DNA of 52,863 bases from Ascidiaceihabitans sp. (GTDB taxonomy: Bacteria > Pseudomonadota > Alphaproteobacteria > Rhodobacterales > Rhodobacteraceae). Below, one piece after another: positions 44,851 to 52,863 of this stretch (its first letter is position 1; each line of letters opens with the position of its first letter). The notes beneath the pieces were generated by a model. It had not been told where the DNA came from, made no database searches, and saw only the letters and a list, made by a program, of their open reading frames with translations. The position numbers and the translations under genes were made by a program. The stretch is taken from positions 1 through 52,863 of the forward strand of contig JAQXDI010000057.1 in the NCBI GenBank assembly GCA_029251465.1, written 5' to 3'.

Positions 44851-44868
44851 TGTCAGATTAGTCTGACA
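44851..44868. promoter_or_regulatory. PpsR/CrtJ-type operator touching the bchG start
   Basis: TGTCAGATTAGTCTGACA is a symmetric TGTC-N10-GACA site; the dyad extends to 9-bp arms (44849-44857 and 44862-44870). It lies two bases upstream of the bchG ATG, in the place where a ribosome-binding site is expected. Confidence 0.85.
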
Positions 44869-44885
44869 CTTGCGTATCCAGCAAG

Positions 44886-44903
44886 TGTAATGTTTGATTT
44901 ACA
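44886..44903. promoter_or_regulatory. PpsR/CrtJ-type operator, upstream of bchG
   Basis: TGTAATGTTTGATTTACA fits TGT-N12-ACA in the TGTA-N10-TACA form, with extended arms AAGTGTAA and TTACACTT (44883-44906). The two centres are 35 bases apart. A TTGCTG/ACTAAT sigma70-like pair with 16-base spacing lies between this site and the start, on the minus strand. Confidence 0.8.
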
Positions 44904-44917
44904 CTTACGTTAGCCGT

Positions 44918-45757
44918 TCAGATCACGTTTTTGGCGCGCGCGGAGGCCTTAGCTTGGGTCCAAAGCTGGTCCATTAGGGCGTGTGCCTCTTCGAAATCGT
45001 TCGACATTGCATCCACATCCATCGATTCGATGACCTCGCGGGATTCGGTCACGATGTTGCCGCTTACGAAAATCAGCGCCTTCGGGTTGCTGATCCGCAG
45101 GGCGACCACGAGGCGGGCAAGTTCGACGATACAGTGTTCGCCACCACCGGACAGACCGATCAGCACGTGATTGCTTTTGGCCAGATCAGCCACAAGGTCG
45201 TCGTGCGACAGGCCGATTTTCAGATCAATTTCCCAACCGCTTTTGCGGAACAGATCTGCGGCCATGCGCACGCCCAATGTGTGGGTTTCGCCGGGCACTG
45301 CGGAGAATACAGCGGTTTTGTTGTGGTGAATGTCGGGCAGATCGAACAGGTCCGCCATGGCGCGCATGATCGCGTAAATACGCCCAGTGCCCACAGTGAC
45401 ATCCAACAGGCTGACGCGATCTTCTTCCCACCAAACGCCAAGCCTGCGCGCTGCATGCGCAAGATAGCTAAGGTAGACATTTTCGACAGAAGCGCCTTTG
45501 CTTTGGAGGTCAAAAATGAACTGTGATCCCGCATCGCTTTGCTGGGAAATCAGCGCCAAAGACAGTTCTTCGATCTCCGCATCGGTGGTTTGGATCGGCA
45601 TTTGATTTTGCAAGGCGGCATGCTGCGAGACCCGGTTCAACACTTCACTGGCGAGGAATGCGAACGACCCTTCGGGCAACTTCAGCCCGAGAGAACTAAG
45701 TTCCTCAAAAGACCGTCTGTATCTGTCTTCACAGAATGTGGTGCTTGCATGTGCCAT
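44918..45757 (-). CDS. AerR-like cobalamin (B12)-binding protein
   Basis: 279 aa from ATG 45757, with a run of G's 12 bases upstream; a TTG at 45775 is also in frame. It has the same plan as AerR/PpaA at 16391-17191: a helical part YLAHAARRLGVWWEEDRVSLLDVTVGTGRIY (residues about 98-128), then a B12 domain with VPGETHTLGVRMAADLF (H159) and LIGLSGGGEHCIVELARLV. There is no DNA-binding motif. It ends 69 bases before bchG. It is a likely light- or B12-responsive partner of a PpsR-type repressor; the exact target is unknown. Identity as a second AerR-like protein is inferred from shared motifs. Confidence 0.8.
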   Translation of the reverse strand: MAHASTTFCEDRYRRSFEELSSLGLKLPEGSFAFLASEVLNRVSQHAALQNQMPIQTTDAEIEELSLALISQQSDAGSQFIFDLQSKGASVENVYLSYLAHAARRLGVWWEEDRVSLLDVTVGTGRIYAIMRAMADLFDLPDIHHNKTAVFSAVPGETHTLGVRMAADLFRKSGWEIDLKIGLSHDDLVADLAKSNHVLIGLSGGGEHCIVELARLVVALRISNPKALIFVSGNIVTESREVIESMDVDAMSNDFEEAHALMDQLWTQAKASARAKNVI

Positions 45758-45949
45758 AAGTACCGTGCCCCCCAAATCGTTCCATCGAATATACTAAGAG
45801 GGTAGGTCAGAGGTGGACGCAGGCAAGAGCATAGCAAAAAATAACGATCTCAAATGTCCGTTGTAAGCCTTACCCCATTCAAAAATAACACTTTAAATTG
45901 AAATTTGATCGGCGGATTCCCTCTCAGGGTCGGTCTTGGGCGCTGGGTT

Positions 45950-47992
45950 TTACTCGATCTCACTGCTGTGCCCACGCTTTTGCGGGATCTGCCAAAGCAG
46001 GATGGGGGCGACCAAAACGAGGCCAATCGCCATTGTCGTCACGCCCGGTGCGATGAACAAAAATGATGCCAGTCCGATCCACCAGCGCTGCCATGTTTTC
46101 AATGGTGCGATCAGGTATCCCGAGAATGCAACGCCGATGCTAAAGATACCCAGCATCGCGCCGATCAGCGTGTAGGTGAACGCCCACCACGTGAACCCGT
46201 CAGCGACCAGCAACAACGCTGGCGAATAGACAAACACGAACGGCACAAGGGCTTTGGCGATGCCGAGCCTAAACGCTGTGTTGCCAGTTTGGAACGGGTT
46301 CGACCCCGCAATCCCTGCGGCGGCATAGGCAGCTAAAGCAACAGGGGGCGTAATGTCTGCGAGCACCCCGTAGTAAAAGACGAAGAAGTGCGCGACGAGC
46401 GGTTGTACTTGCAGCTGCGCAAGGGCAGGGGCAGCAACAGCGACCAAGATGATATAGGTCGCGGTTGTCGGGATGCCTGCGCCCATGATGATGCAGGCCA
46501 CAGCAATCAAAACCAGCGAGAAAAACAGCGCCCATTGCGCGATGGTAAAGTAGCTTAGCGGCCAGATGCCCCCGACGAATTCACCGATGTCCGTGGCCGT
46601 TTGCACAACCACATAGCCAAGGCGAAAACCGACACCAGTCAAGGTGACAACGCCAACGACAACGCCAACTGTTGCTGCGGCCGCACCTACAGCCAATGTG
46701 CTTTTGGCACCGGTCGATAGTGCCCCCCAAAGATCGGGGATCGTCAGTCGGTGCGTCGGGTTGAGAAAGCCAACCACGACGCAAGCGATGATCCCGTAGA
46801 CCGCCGCGTAGTCCGGCGTTTTGCCTGACAGGATCAGATAGACCAGAATGATCAACGGTATGATCGACAACCAATGATCTTTCAGCACAAGGCCAAGCTT
46901 GGGCAGCTCTTCGGCGCGCAGGCCACGCAGGCCCAGTTTCTTGGCCTCAAGGTGAACCATGACAAAAATACCAAAGTAGTGCAGCAGGGCGGGAAACAGT
47001 GCCGCTGCCAACACATCACGCAGCGGGATTTCCAGATATTCGACCATGATAAAGGCCGCAGCGCCCAAGATTGGCGGCGTGATTTGCCCGCCGGTTGATG
47101 CTGTGGCTTCGGTCGCGGCGGCGAAATGCGCGGGGTAGCCGACGCGTTTCATCGCGGGAATCGTCAGCGCGCCCGTGGTCACGGTGTTGGCGATTGAGGA
47201 GCCTGAAATCGTGCCCATAAAGGCGGATGAAAAGATCGCAACTTTGGCAGGGCCACCTGAATAGCGCCCAGCGATGACCATCGCCATGTCGATGAAAAGT
47301 TGCCCCAAACCGATGCGGGTGGCCAAGACACCGAACAAGATGAACAGGAAAACATATTGCGCCATAACGCCGATGGCGACGCCGTAGATGCCTTGGTTTG
47401 TCATGTACAAATGGTTGATGATGCCAAGCCAGCTAGACCCACCGTGCTTGAGCGCGCCGGGCATCCATGGTCCGAAAAAAGCAAAAGCAACAAAGCACAA
47501 CGCGATGATTGGCAGGGTCGGGCCAACGGATCTGCGGGTCGCCTCAAGCGTCAAAAGTAGCAGGGCGGTGCCCATGAACACATCCGATTGCGACGGGTTG
47601 CCGACACGTTCAGAGACAATTTCCGGCGGGAGCAACGGCAGGTACAAAGCGGCCCCAACGGCCAGCACGGAAAACACCAGATCAAGGATCGGAACGCCTT
47701 GGATGCGGGTGATCCCGCCGCGCACAATCGTGCCGTGTTCTTTGCGAAACCCGAACAATAGGAACACGAGGCCGAGGACGAAACTCAGATGAATGCCGCG
47801 GTGCAAAAGTTCGCGGATCAGGCCAAAACCTGAGGCGTAGAAATGGTAGACCGACATCGACACAAGAAAGGCGGCGATCACGAAACCAAGCTGCTTGCCC
47901 GTGGGGCGAAACGCCGTTTCAGGGTCATATTTACGTTCAATCTCGGCCAGCTCTTCGGGGGTCAATTCGCGGTCGTTTGTTTCGGCAGTCAT
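45950..47992 (-). CDS. TRAP transporter permease, fused 4TM/12TM (DctQM-like), TAXI type
   Basis: 680 aa. About 16 membrane segments follow a polar N-terminus. Motifs of the large TRAP subunit are visible: GTISGSSIANTVTTGALTIPAMKRVGY and ATASTGGQITPPILGAAAFIMVEYL in the middle, and MGAGIPTTATYIILVAVAAPAL in the second half. It fuses the small and large membrane subunits. With the periplasmic receptor at 48064-49065 it imports an organic acid of unknown nature, driven by an ion gradient. It is outside the PGC proper. Confidence 0.95.
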   Translation of the reverse strand: MTAETNDRELTPEELAEIERKYDPETAFRPTGKQLGFVIAAFLVSMSVYHFYASGFGLIRELLHRGIHLSFVLGLVFLLFGFRKEHGTIVRGGITRIQGVPILDLVFSVLAVGAALYLPLLPPEIVSERVGNPSQSDVFMGTALLLLTLEATRRSVGPTLPIIALCFVAFAFFGPWMPGALKHGGSSWLGIINHLYMTNQGIYGVAIGVMAQYVFLFILFGVLATRIGLGQLFIDMAMVIAGRYSGGPAKVAIFSSAFMGTISGSSIANTVTTGALTIPAMKRVGYPAHFAAATEATASTGGQITPPILGAAAFIMVEYLEIPLRDVLAAALFPALLHYFGIFVMVHLEAKKLGLRGLRAEELPKLGLVLKDHWLSIIPLIILVYLILSGKTPDYAAVYGIIACVVVGFLNPTHRLTIPDLWGALSTGAKSTLAVGAAAATVGVVVGVVTLTGVGFRLGYVVVQTATDIGEFVGGIWPLSYFTIAQWALFFSLVLIAVACIIMGAGIPTTATYIILVAVAAPALAQLQVQPLVAHFFVFYYGVLADITPPVALAAYAAAGIAGSNPFQTGNTAFRLGIAKALVPFVFVYSPALLLVADGFTWWAFTYTLIGAMLGIFSIGVAFSGYLIAPLKTWQRWWIGLASFLFIAPGVTTMAIGLVLVAPILLWQIPQKRGHSSEIE

Positions 47993-48015
47993 AGCGGCAC
48001 CTTAAGATTGAGAAA

Positions 48016-48042
48016 GCCCGAGCGCAGGGTCTACGCTCGGGC
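48016..48042 (-). other. Hairpin between TRAP receptor and permease genes
   Basis: A perfect 9-bp stem, plus-strand arms GCCCGAGCG (48016-48024) and CGCTCGGGC (48034-48042), with a 9-base loop sits in the 71-base gap. On the minus strand it is followed by TTTCTC, a weak U-run. It probably lowers permease expression relative to the abundant receptor. Confidence 0.75.
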
Positions 48043-48063
48043 CAATGTCTTGTTTCGAATGGC

Positions 48064-49065
48064 TTACTTCAGCAAGCCAGCGTCTTTGTAAAAGCGTTCC
48101 GCACCAGCGTGCAAAGGCACACCAACACCGTTCAACGCGGTGGCAGGCGTGATGGTTTTGCCCTTGGCGTGACCCACGTCCAGCAACTTGCGGCTTTCGT
48201 CGTTCCACAAGGCTTTGGTGATCTCATAGATCAGGTCGTCGCTTTCGTTGGCATTCGTGAACCACTGTGCGCCAACCGCAACTGTCGGAGTTGTTGCAAC
48301 GCCTTCGTATGCGCCCTCTGGGATGTCGGAAGCAGCGAAAAAGCCGTATTTGGCGATCAATGCTTCGGCGCCGGCACCATCGATTGGCACCAGTTTGATG
48401 TCTGTCGCAGAGGCCAGTTCGACCAAGGAACCCGTTGGGTAACCGGTCACAACAAAGAACGCATCGATTTTGCCGTTGCGCAACGCTTCAGATGCAGCGC
48501 CACCTTTGAGGGCTTCGGCTGTGACGTCGTCAACGGACAGGCCATTGGCATCCAGGATCAGTTTCGCATCAACGTAGGTGCCGGAACCCGGCTCGTCCAA
48601 AGAAACGCGTTTGCCCTTTAGGTCAGCGACAGAATTGATGCCACTGTCGGCCAGTGCAACGAGGTGAATGTGCTCTTCAAACAAGGCGGCAATGGTGCGC
48701 AGGTCTTTGGCTGGCTCTTTGCCTTCCATCGTGCCCGTGCCGGTGTAGGCCCAGTAAGCAACGTCAGATTGTGCGAAACCAGAGTTGCGCAAGCCGGAAA
48801 TGATTGCGTTCACGTTGTCGACCGAACCACGTGAGGACACGGCAGAGGCGATCAAGCCGTCAACGCCGCATGATCCGCCTTCGCCACATTCGCGCGAGCC
48901 TGGTGGTTTGGAAATCGCGTTCGCGATAACGCCGCCAACCGGGTAGTAGGTGTACGCCGTGCCGCCGGTGCCGATGGTAAAGAATTTCAATTCTTGCGCA
49001 GAGGCTGCCGTTACGGCCAGTGCTGCGACTGCTCCGATGGCGAGGGTTTTTAAGGTCCCAAACAT
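48064..49065 (-). CDS. TAXI-family TRAP transporter solute receptor
   Basis: 333 aa with a signal peptide (MFGTLKTLAIGAVAALAVTAASA, cleavage about residue 23). The mature start LKFFTIGTGGTAYTYYPVGGVIANAIS is the TAXI signature; LKGKRVSLDEPGSGTYVDAKLIL follows. GGGAG lies upstream of ATG 49065. It is the periplasmic receptor for the permease encoded downstream. The substrate is unknown. Confidence 0.95.
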   Translation of the reverse strand: MFGTLKTLAIGAVAALAVTAASAQELKFFTIGTGGTAYTYYPVGGVIANAISKPPGSRECGEGGSCGVDGLIASAVSSRGSVDNVNAIISGLRNSGFAQSDVAYWAYTGTGTMEGKEPAKDLRTIAALFEEHIHLVALADSGINSVADLKGKRVSLDEPGSGTYVDAKLILDANGLSVDDVTAEALKGGAASEALRNGKIDAFFVVTGYPTGSLVELASATDIKLVPIDGAGAEALIAKYGFFAASDIPEGAYEGVATTPTVAVGAQWFTNANESDDLIYEITKALWNDESRKLLDVGHAKGKTITPATALNGVGVPLHAGAERFYKDAGLLK

Positions 49066-49484
49066 GTTTCATCTCCCTGATTTTATGTCATGGTTTTTGA
49101 TGGAATCGTAACAAAAGCAAGCCTTTGCTGTCCCATTCATCAGAATATGACGAGGACACCCTTGATTTGCAACGATTTTAGGTACGATCCGTGCTTGGGG
49201 CGAAACAAACTTTAGATTGAGCCTTGGATTATTTTTGGCTCGCGCTATTCGTTTGATTATTTTTGGCTCGCGCTATTCATTTGATGTCGTCTGAAAATCT
49301 TGGGCCAACTCGAATTTTGAGAGCCCGCAAAGTTGTTGCCAATGCGCCACTTTTGGGCGGGCGGCATGCGACGGTCAATTCTTTCTAAAATTTCCCCCTT
49401 CCGAAAAACGGCAAGAAATTGCTTACGTAGCTGAAATGAACTCTCAGCCTCTGGTTGTCCGGCGTAGCAAGGGTGTGAGATTTG
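49066..49484. other. Intergenic region with a 28-bp tandem duplication
   Basis: This 419-base region lies between the divergent TRAP receptor and the surface-repeat gene and should hold both promoters. It is AT-rich and has no coding frame that I trust. A 28-base unit is repeated head to tail at 49227-49254 and 49255-49282, followed by a GAT that starts a third. No PpsR-type site was found. Confidence 0.7.
49227..49282. repeat. Two tandem 28-bp repeats
   Basis: The unit contains ATTTTTGGCTCGCGCTATTC. The two copies differ at one base (G/A near the end of the unit). The low divergence suggests a recent duplication. Effect on the nearby promoters is unknown. Confidence 0.9.
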
Positions 49485-52400
49485 ATGAGCTACTTGAAAA
49501 AGCTAAGTGCCGGAGTCGTCGCGATGGTGTTTGCGGTGATTGCAACAACAGCCAACGCGACGCAATTCACCCGCTCCGTTCCCGGAACAACACTGACGCT
49601 ACCGGCCGATTACCCCGAAGCAGGCGGTGTCGCGATCGTGTTGGTCGGGGCAAATGGTAACTCATATTTTCAGTTCTCGAACCCCACGGGCGCGTTTCGC
49701 GGATTCAACAGCAACGGACAGCCAACGCGTTTTCGCGGCAACCCGTTTACCATCAATGATCTGATCAGTCTGGATTGTGGGTTCAGCACTTGCGCAACCT
49801 ATTTTGGTGGTTCGATTTCCAACATTTACGTCCGGTTCACCGCCTATGATGGCGACACCCAAGCAGGCCAGTTTGATGCCAACAACATCGATCTGCTGAT
49901 CAACGGTTTCAACCTCGGCAACTGGACGAACATCCCGACGCAAAACACCAACCTTGACGGCACGCAGCTGATCAGCTCGGGCATTGGTTTTGGCAACCGG
50001 ACGTATGACACCGGCTGGTTTTCGTCCACGAACTCAGCACTGTTGTCGAATATTCTGTAGACTGGTCAGACCGTTTCGCAGGTCCGCGATGATGATCCTA
50101 ACGACAACTATTGGGATTTCCGCCGCGGTCCAACGCTCAGCAACACCGACATTGTGACCGTTGCGCCGGGTTATAGTCTTGAGAAAACAGCGGATAAAAC
50201 GGATTTTACGACCGTCGGTGAGGCTATTGCGTACAGCTACATCATCACGAACATCGGGTCGGTTCCAATCCGCCAACTGTCTGTTGCAGATGACAAGATT
50301 TCGACTGTTTCCTGCGATAAAACTGTCATCCAAGACACCAACCCCGGTGGCACCGCCGATTTTGCGACATGCACAGGCACATATTTGGTCACCCAAGACG
50401 ACATCGACAACGGCAGCGTCACAAACATCGCGGTGGCAAACGGTGTTCCCGATTTTGGCACGCTCGGTGCGCTGCAAGACACAGTAACAGTCGACGGCCC
50501 GACGCAATCACCGGGGATCAGTCTTGAAAAGACGACCACGCTTGCTGAATTCGGCGCTGTGGGCACCTCTGTTCCGTACGCGTTCAAGGTCAAAAACGAA
50601 GGCAACGTCACCCTGACATCAGTCAAAGTCACGGATCCGTTGATCCCTGCGTTGTCCTGTACGATCGGGGATTTGGCGCCGAACGCAGAACAAACTTGTT
50701 CGGGCACATACACGGTCAAGCAAACGGACATTGACGCTTTTGCGACAAACGCAACCGAGCTTAGCAATACGGCGACAGTTGTCGGCACGCCCCCAAGTGG
50801 TCCGAACGAAACCGACACCAGCGCGGTCATGATCCCAGGCGCGACGCCGGTTCTGAGCATGGATTTCACGAAAGCCGCGACGACCGCTGACTACGATGCG
50901 GTTGGCGACGTGATCGATTACACATTCAAGATCAAAAACACTGGCACGGTGACATTTCCCGCCGCACCCGTTTTCACGGATGTTTTGACAAATGGCGCGA
51001 CTTGTCCAAGCGGCTCTGTCGCGCCGGACGCAACCATCACGTGTTTGGCCAGCTACACCATTGTGCAAATGGACATCGACACCGGCAAGGTCGACAATAG
51101 CGCGACGGCGACCATCACGGTTGGCGCAGACACGGCGAATGGCGCGGACACGGCCAGTGTCGATGCTGCGCGCACGACGGGCCTGACGCTGGACAAACGG
51201 TTGAACGCCAGCTCGCCCACCAGCTTTGAGGCTGTGGGAATTGACCTGACCTATGACTACGTCCTGACGAACACCGGCAATGTCACGCTGAATACCCCGT
51301 TGATCACCGATGACAAGACGACCGCGACCTGTACCGAAACGACCATCGCGCCGGGTGCCCAGATCACTTGTACGTCTGCCGACTACGCGACCCTTCAGAC
51401 TGATATCAACAGTGGCGGTGTGACCAACATCGCAACCGCAACTGCGACGGCGGCAGGGACGGGGGTTACCGTCACGTCTAACGATGACACGGTCACTGTT
51501 CCGGCAGTTCAAAAGCCTGCAATTTCGTTGGTCAAAACGGCGCCGGCCATCACTGCTGCTCAGTTTCAAGTTGGCGAAACCGTCATCTACACCTACGAGG
51601 TGACCAACGTCGGCAACGTGCGCATCAACTCCAACATTGGCGCGCCCAAGGTCACGATCACCGACAGTAAATTTCCGGCGACATTTGACTGTTTTGACAC
51701 GCCTTTGGGCCGCAACAATTCGCTGTCTTGTACGGCTGAATACACGTTCACCGCAGATGACATCGCCGCTGGCGTCGTCCAAAACACGGCGTCGGCCAGC
51801 GCTGGCACCACACAATCCCCCGAGGTTCAGGTGACCATCGCGCCGGTTCTGAAACCCGCAGTGACCTTGACCAAAACACCGGATTTAGCAACCGTTGCAG
51901 CGACCACTGACACGATCACCTACACGTTTTCGGTGACCAATTCCGGCGACACGCAGATCCAACTGGCGACCCAGCCGATCACGATCAACGATGCTAAATT
52001 GGCGGCCGCCGCTGACTGTTCGTTGCAGCCCGCAGTTTTGAACGCGGGCGACAGCTTTGATTGTTTTGCGACGTACGATCCGACCCAAGCGGAACTGGAT
52101 GCTGGGTCTGTGGAAAACGCGGCCACTGCGTCTTTCCCGTTCACCCAAAGCGGCGTCACAACCACCATCACGTCACCGCAAGTGGATGCGACCGTGCCTG
52201 TGGACCAAAATCCAGAGTTCACGTTCACCAAAAGTGCCAGCACGCCGACGTTTTCTGCCGTGGGCGCACAGATCACCTACACCTTTACCGCAAGCAACAT
52301 TGGCAACGTCACTTACACCGAGATCATCGTCACCGACCCGTTGATCCCCGCGCTGGTTTGTACATTCACTAATGTTGCTCCGACTGACGCGCCGACCTGC

Positions 52401-52748
52401 ACGGGCATCTACAACGTGACCCAAGCAGACATGGACGCCGAAATCGTCAACAACACTGCATCTGCAGCAGCCCAAACAGCCGGCGGCGTCGGCCAAACCA
52501 AAACGGCAATCGAAACGGTGCCGGTTCTACCGACCGCTGCGACAACAATCGCCAGCATCGTGAAAACAGCGGACAAACCTGCGTTTGCCACATTGGGCGA
52601 GGTCATCACCTACACGCTGGCCGTGAAAAATGACGGCACCCAAACGCTGACGGATTTAACAGTGACGGACGTGCTGGATCCGACCTACAGCTGCGCAATC
52701 GTCCGGTTGCTACCGACGGTCACCAGCAGCATTTGCACCTTTGCCTGA
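49485..52748 (+). pseudogene. Secreted DUF11-like multi-repeat surface protein, interrupted by TAG and truncated by an IS
   Basis: One reading frame runs from ATG 49485 to 52748 except for a TAG at 50058-50060. Residues before it (signal peptide ending ATTANA near residue 26, then a domain of about 165 aa) and after it (TGQTVSQVRDDDPNDNYWDF) read as one protein. Eight repeats of about 110 aa follow, each with EKT-type start, TYxFxVxNxGNVTL, VTDPLIPxLxC, and TCxGTYxVTQxDID, typical of DUF11-like adhesin domains. The eighth is cut at 52748, where the IS end begins. The second part could be read only after re-initiation or suppression. It is probably a surface or adhesin-like protein, now inactive. 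Confidence 0.8.
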
Positions 52749-52863
52749 GCAGCCCCACTTGAGTGGTCCAAATTGAAAGTTAGTGCATGATTGGCCTTTG
52801 GTCCATCGGAACGATGGCTTCTGGCGCAGGTGGGCGGTAGCCCAAAGCACTATGGGGTCGTTT
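52746..52863 (-). mobile_element. End of an IS3-family-like insertion sequence
   Basis: The DNA from TGAGCAGCCCCACTTGAGTG (52746-52765) looks like an IS3-type terminus (TG end, inverted-repeat-like CCACTTGAGTGG). On the minus strand the transposase tail is encoded next to it. The insertion point lies inside the eighth repeat of the surface protein, and the IS sequence supplies its stop codon. The other end is outside the window. Confidence 0.75.
52780..52863 (-). CDS. IS3-family transposase, C-terminal fragment
   Basis: The last 27 codons are visible: KRPHSALGYRPPAPEAIVP followed by MDQRPIMH and TAA at 52780-52782. RPHSALGYRPPAPEA is the usual C-terminal motif of the integrase (rve) ORF of IS3-family elements. 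The rest lies beyond the window edge, so completeness cannot be judged. Confidence 0.85.
   Translation of the reverse strand, partial: KRPHSALGYRPPAPEAIVPMDQRPIMH

Noticed and set aside
45758..45949. TGT-type half-sites upstream of the B12-binding gene
   Set aside because: TGT at 45855 and 45862 lack an ACA 12 bases later, so no PpsR operator is claimed.
49227..49282. CRISPR-like repeat
   Set aside because: There are only two adjacent copies with no spacer between them, so this is a tandem duplication.
50619..51815. 398-codon minus-strand frame opposite the surface-repeat gene
   Set aside because: It mirrors the repeat coding frame on the other strand, its Arg/Val/Asp-rich composition is typical of shadows, and the plus frame shows clear domain repeats.

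Overview
The window holds a nearly complete photosynthesis gene cluster (PGC) of about 44 kb from a Rhodobacteraceae (Alphaproteobacteria) bacterium. It carries bacteriochlorophyll a, spheroidene/spheroidenone-type carotenoid and type-II reaction-centre/LH1 genes in an order close to that of Rhodobacter: bchFNBHLM-lhaA-puhABC-acsF-puhE-hemA, crtA-bchIDO, crtIB-tspO, crtDC, crtEF-bchCXYZ-pufQBALMX-dxs, idi-bchP-orf428-bchG. The Mg-protoporphyrin ester cyclase present is the oxygen-dependent AcsF; bchE, bchJ and puc genes are not in the window. The gene after pufM encodes a PufX-like protein, not PufC. This points to an aerobic or facultative phototroph of the Rhodobacter/Roseobacter group; a more exact genus cannot be read from the sequence.

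Layout. Positions 1-584 (minus): start of an SBP56/methanethiol oxidase-family gene that runs off the window. 805-16133 (minus): bchF-N-B-H-L-M-lhaA-puhA-B-C-small ORF-acsF-puhE-hemA, mostly joined by ATGA or TGATG overlaps. 16391-18645 (plus): aerR/ppaA and ppsR/crtJ. 18652-22853 (minus): crtA-bchI-D-O. 22962-26036 (plus): crtI-crtB-tspO. 26033-28431 (minus): crtD-crtC. 28558-40937 (plus): crtE-crtF, bchC-X-(58-aa ORF)-Y-Z, pufQ-B-A-L-M-X, dxs. 40943-45757 (minus): a second AerR-like B12-binding gene, bchG, an LhaA/PucC-family gene, bchP and idi. 45950-49065 (minus): TAXI-type TRAP transporter. 49485-52748 (plus): a cell-surface DUF11-like repeat gene, broken by an in-frame TAG and cut short by an IS3-type element whose end reaches the window edge.

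Regulation. Ten TGT-N12-ACA sites of the PpsR/CrtJ type occur as pairs in five intergenic regions (bchF/aerR, crtA/crtI, crtD/crtE, upstream of bchC, upstream of bchG). The repressor (ppsR) and its cobalamin-binding antirepressor (aerR) lie in the middle of the cluster. Intercistronic hairpins stand between pufQ and pufB, pufA and pufL, after pufX, between bchY and bchZ, between puhA and puhB, and between the TRAP genes.

Points for a second look are the translationally coupled 58-aa ORF between bchX and bchY, the B12-binding AerR paralogue next to bchG, the bchG operator that abuts its start codon with no Shine-Dalgarno, PufX in place of PufC, the TTG starts of bchC, bchY and probably crtC, and the doubly damaged surface-repeat gene outside the PGC.
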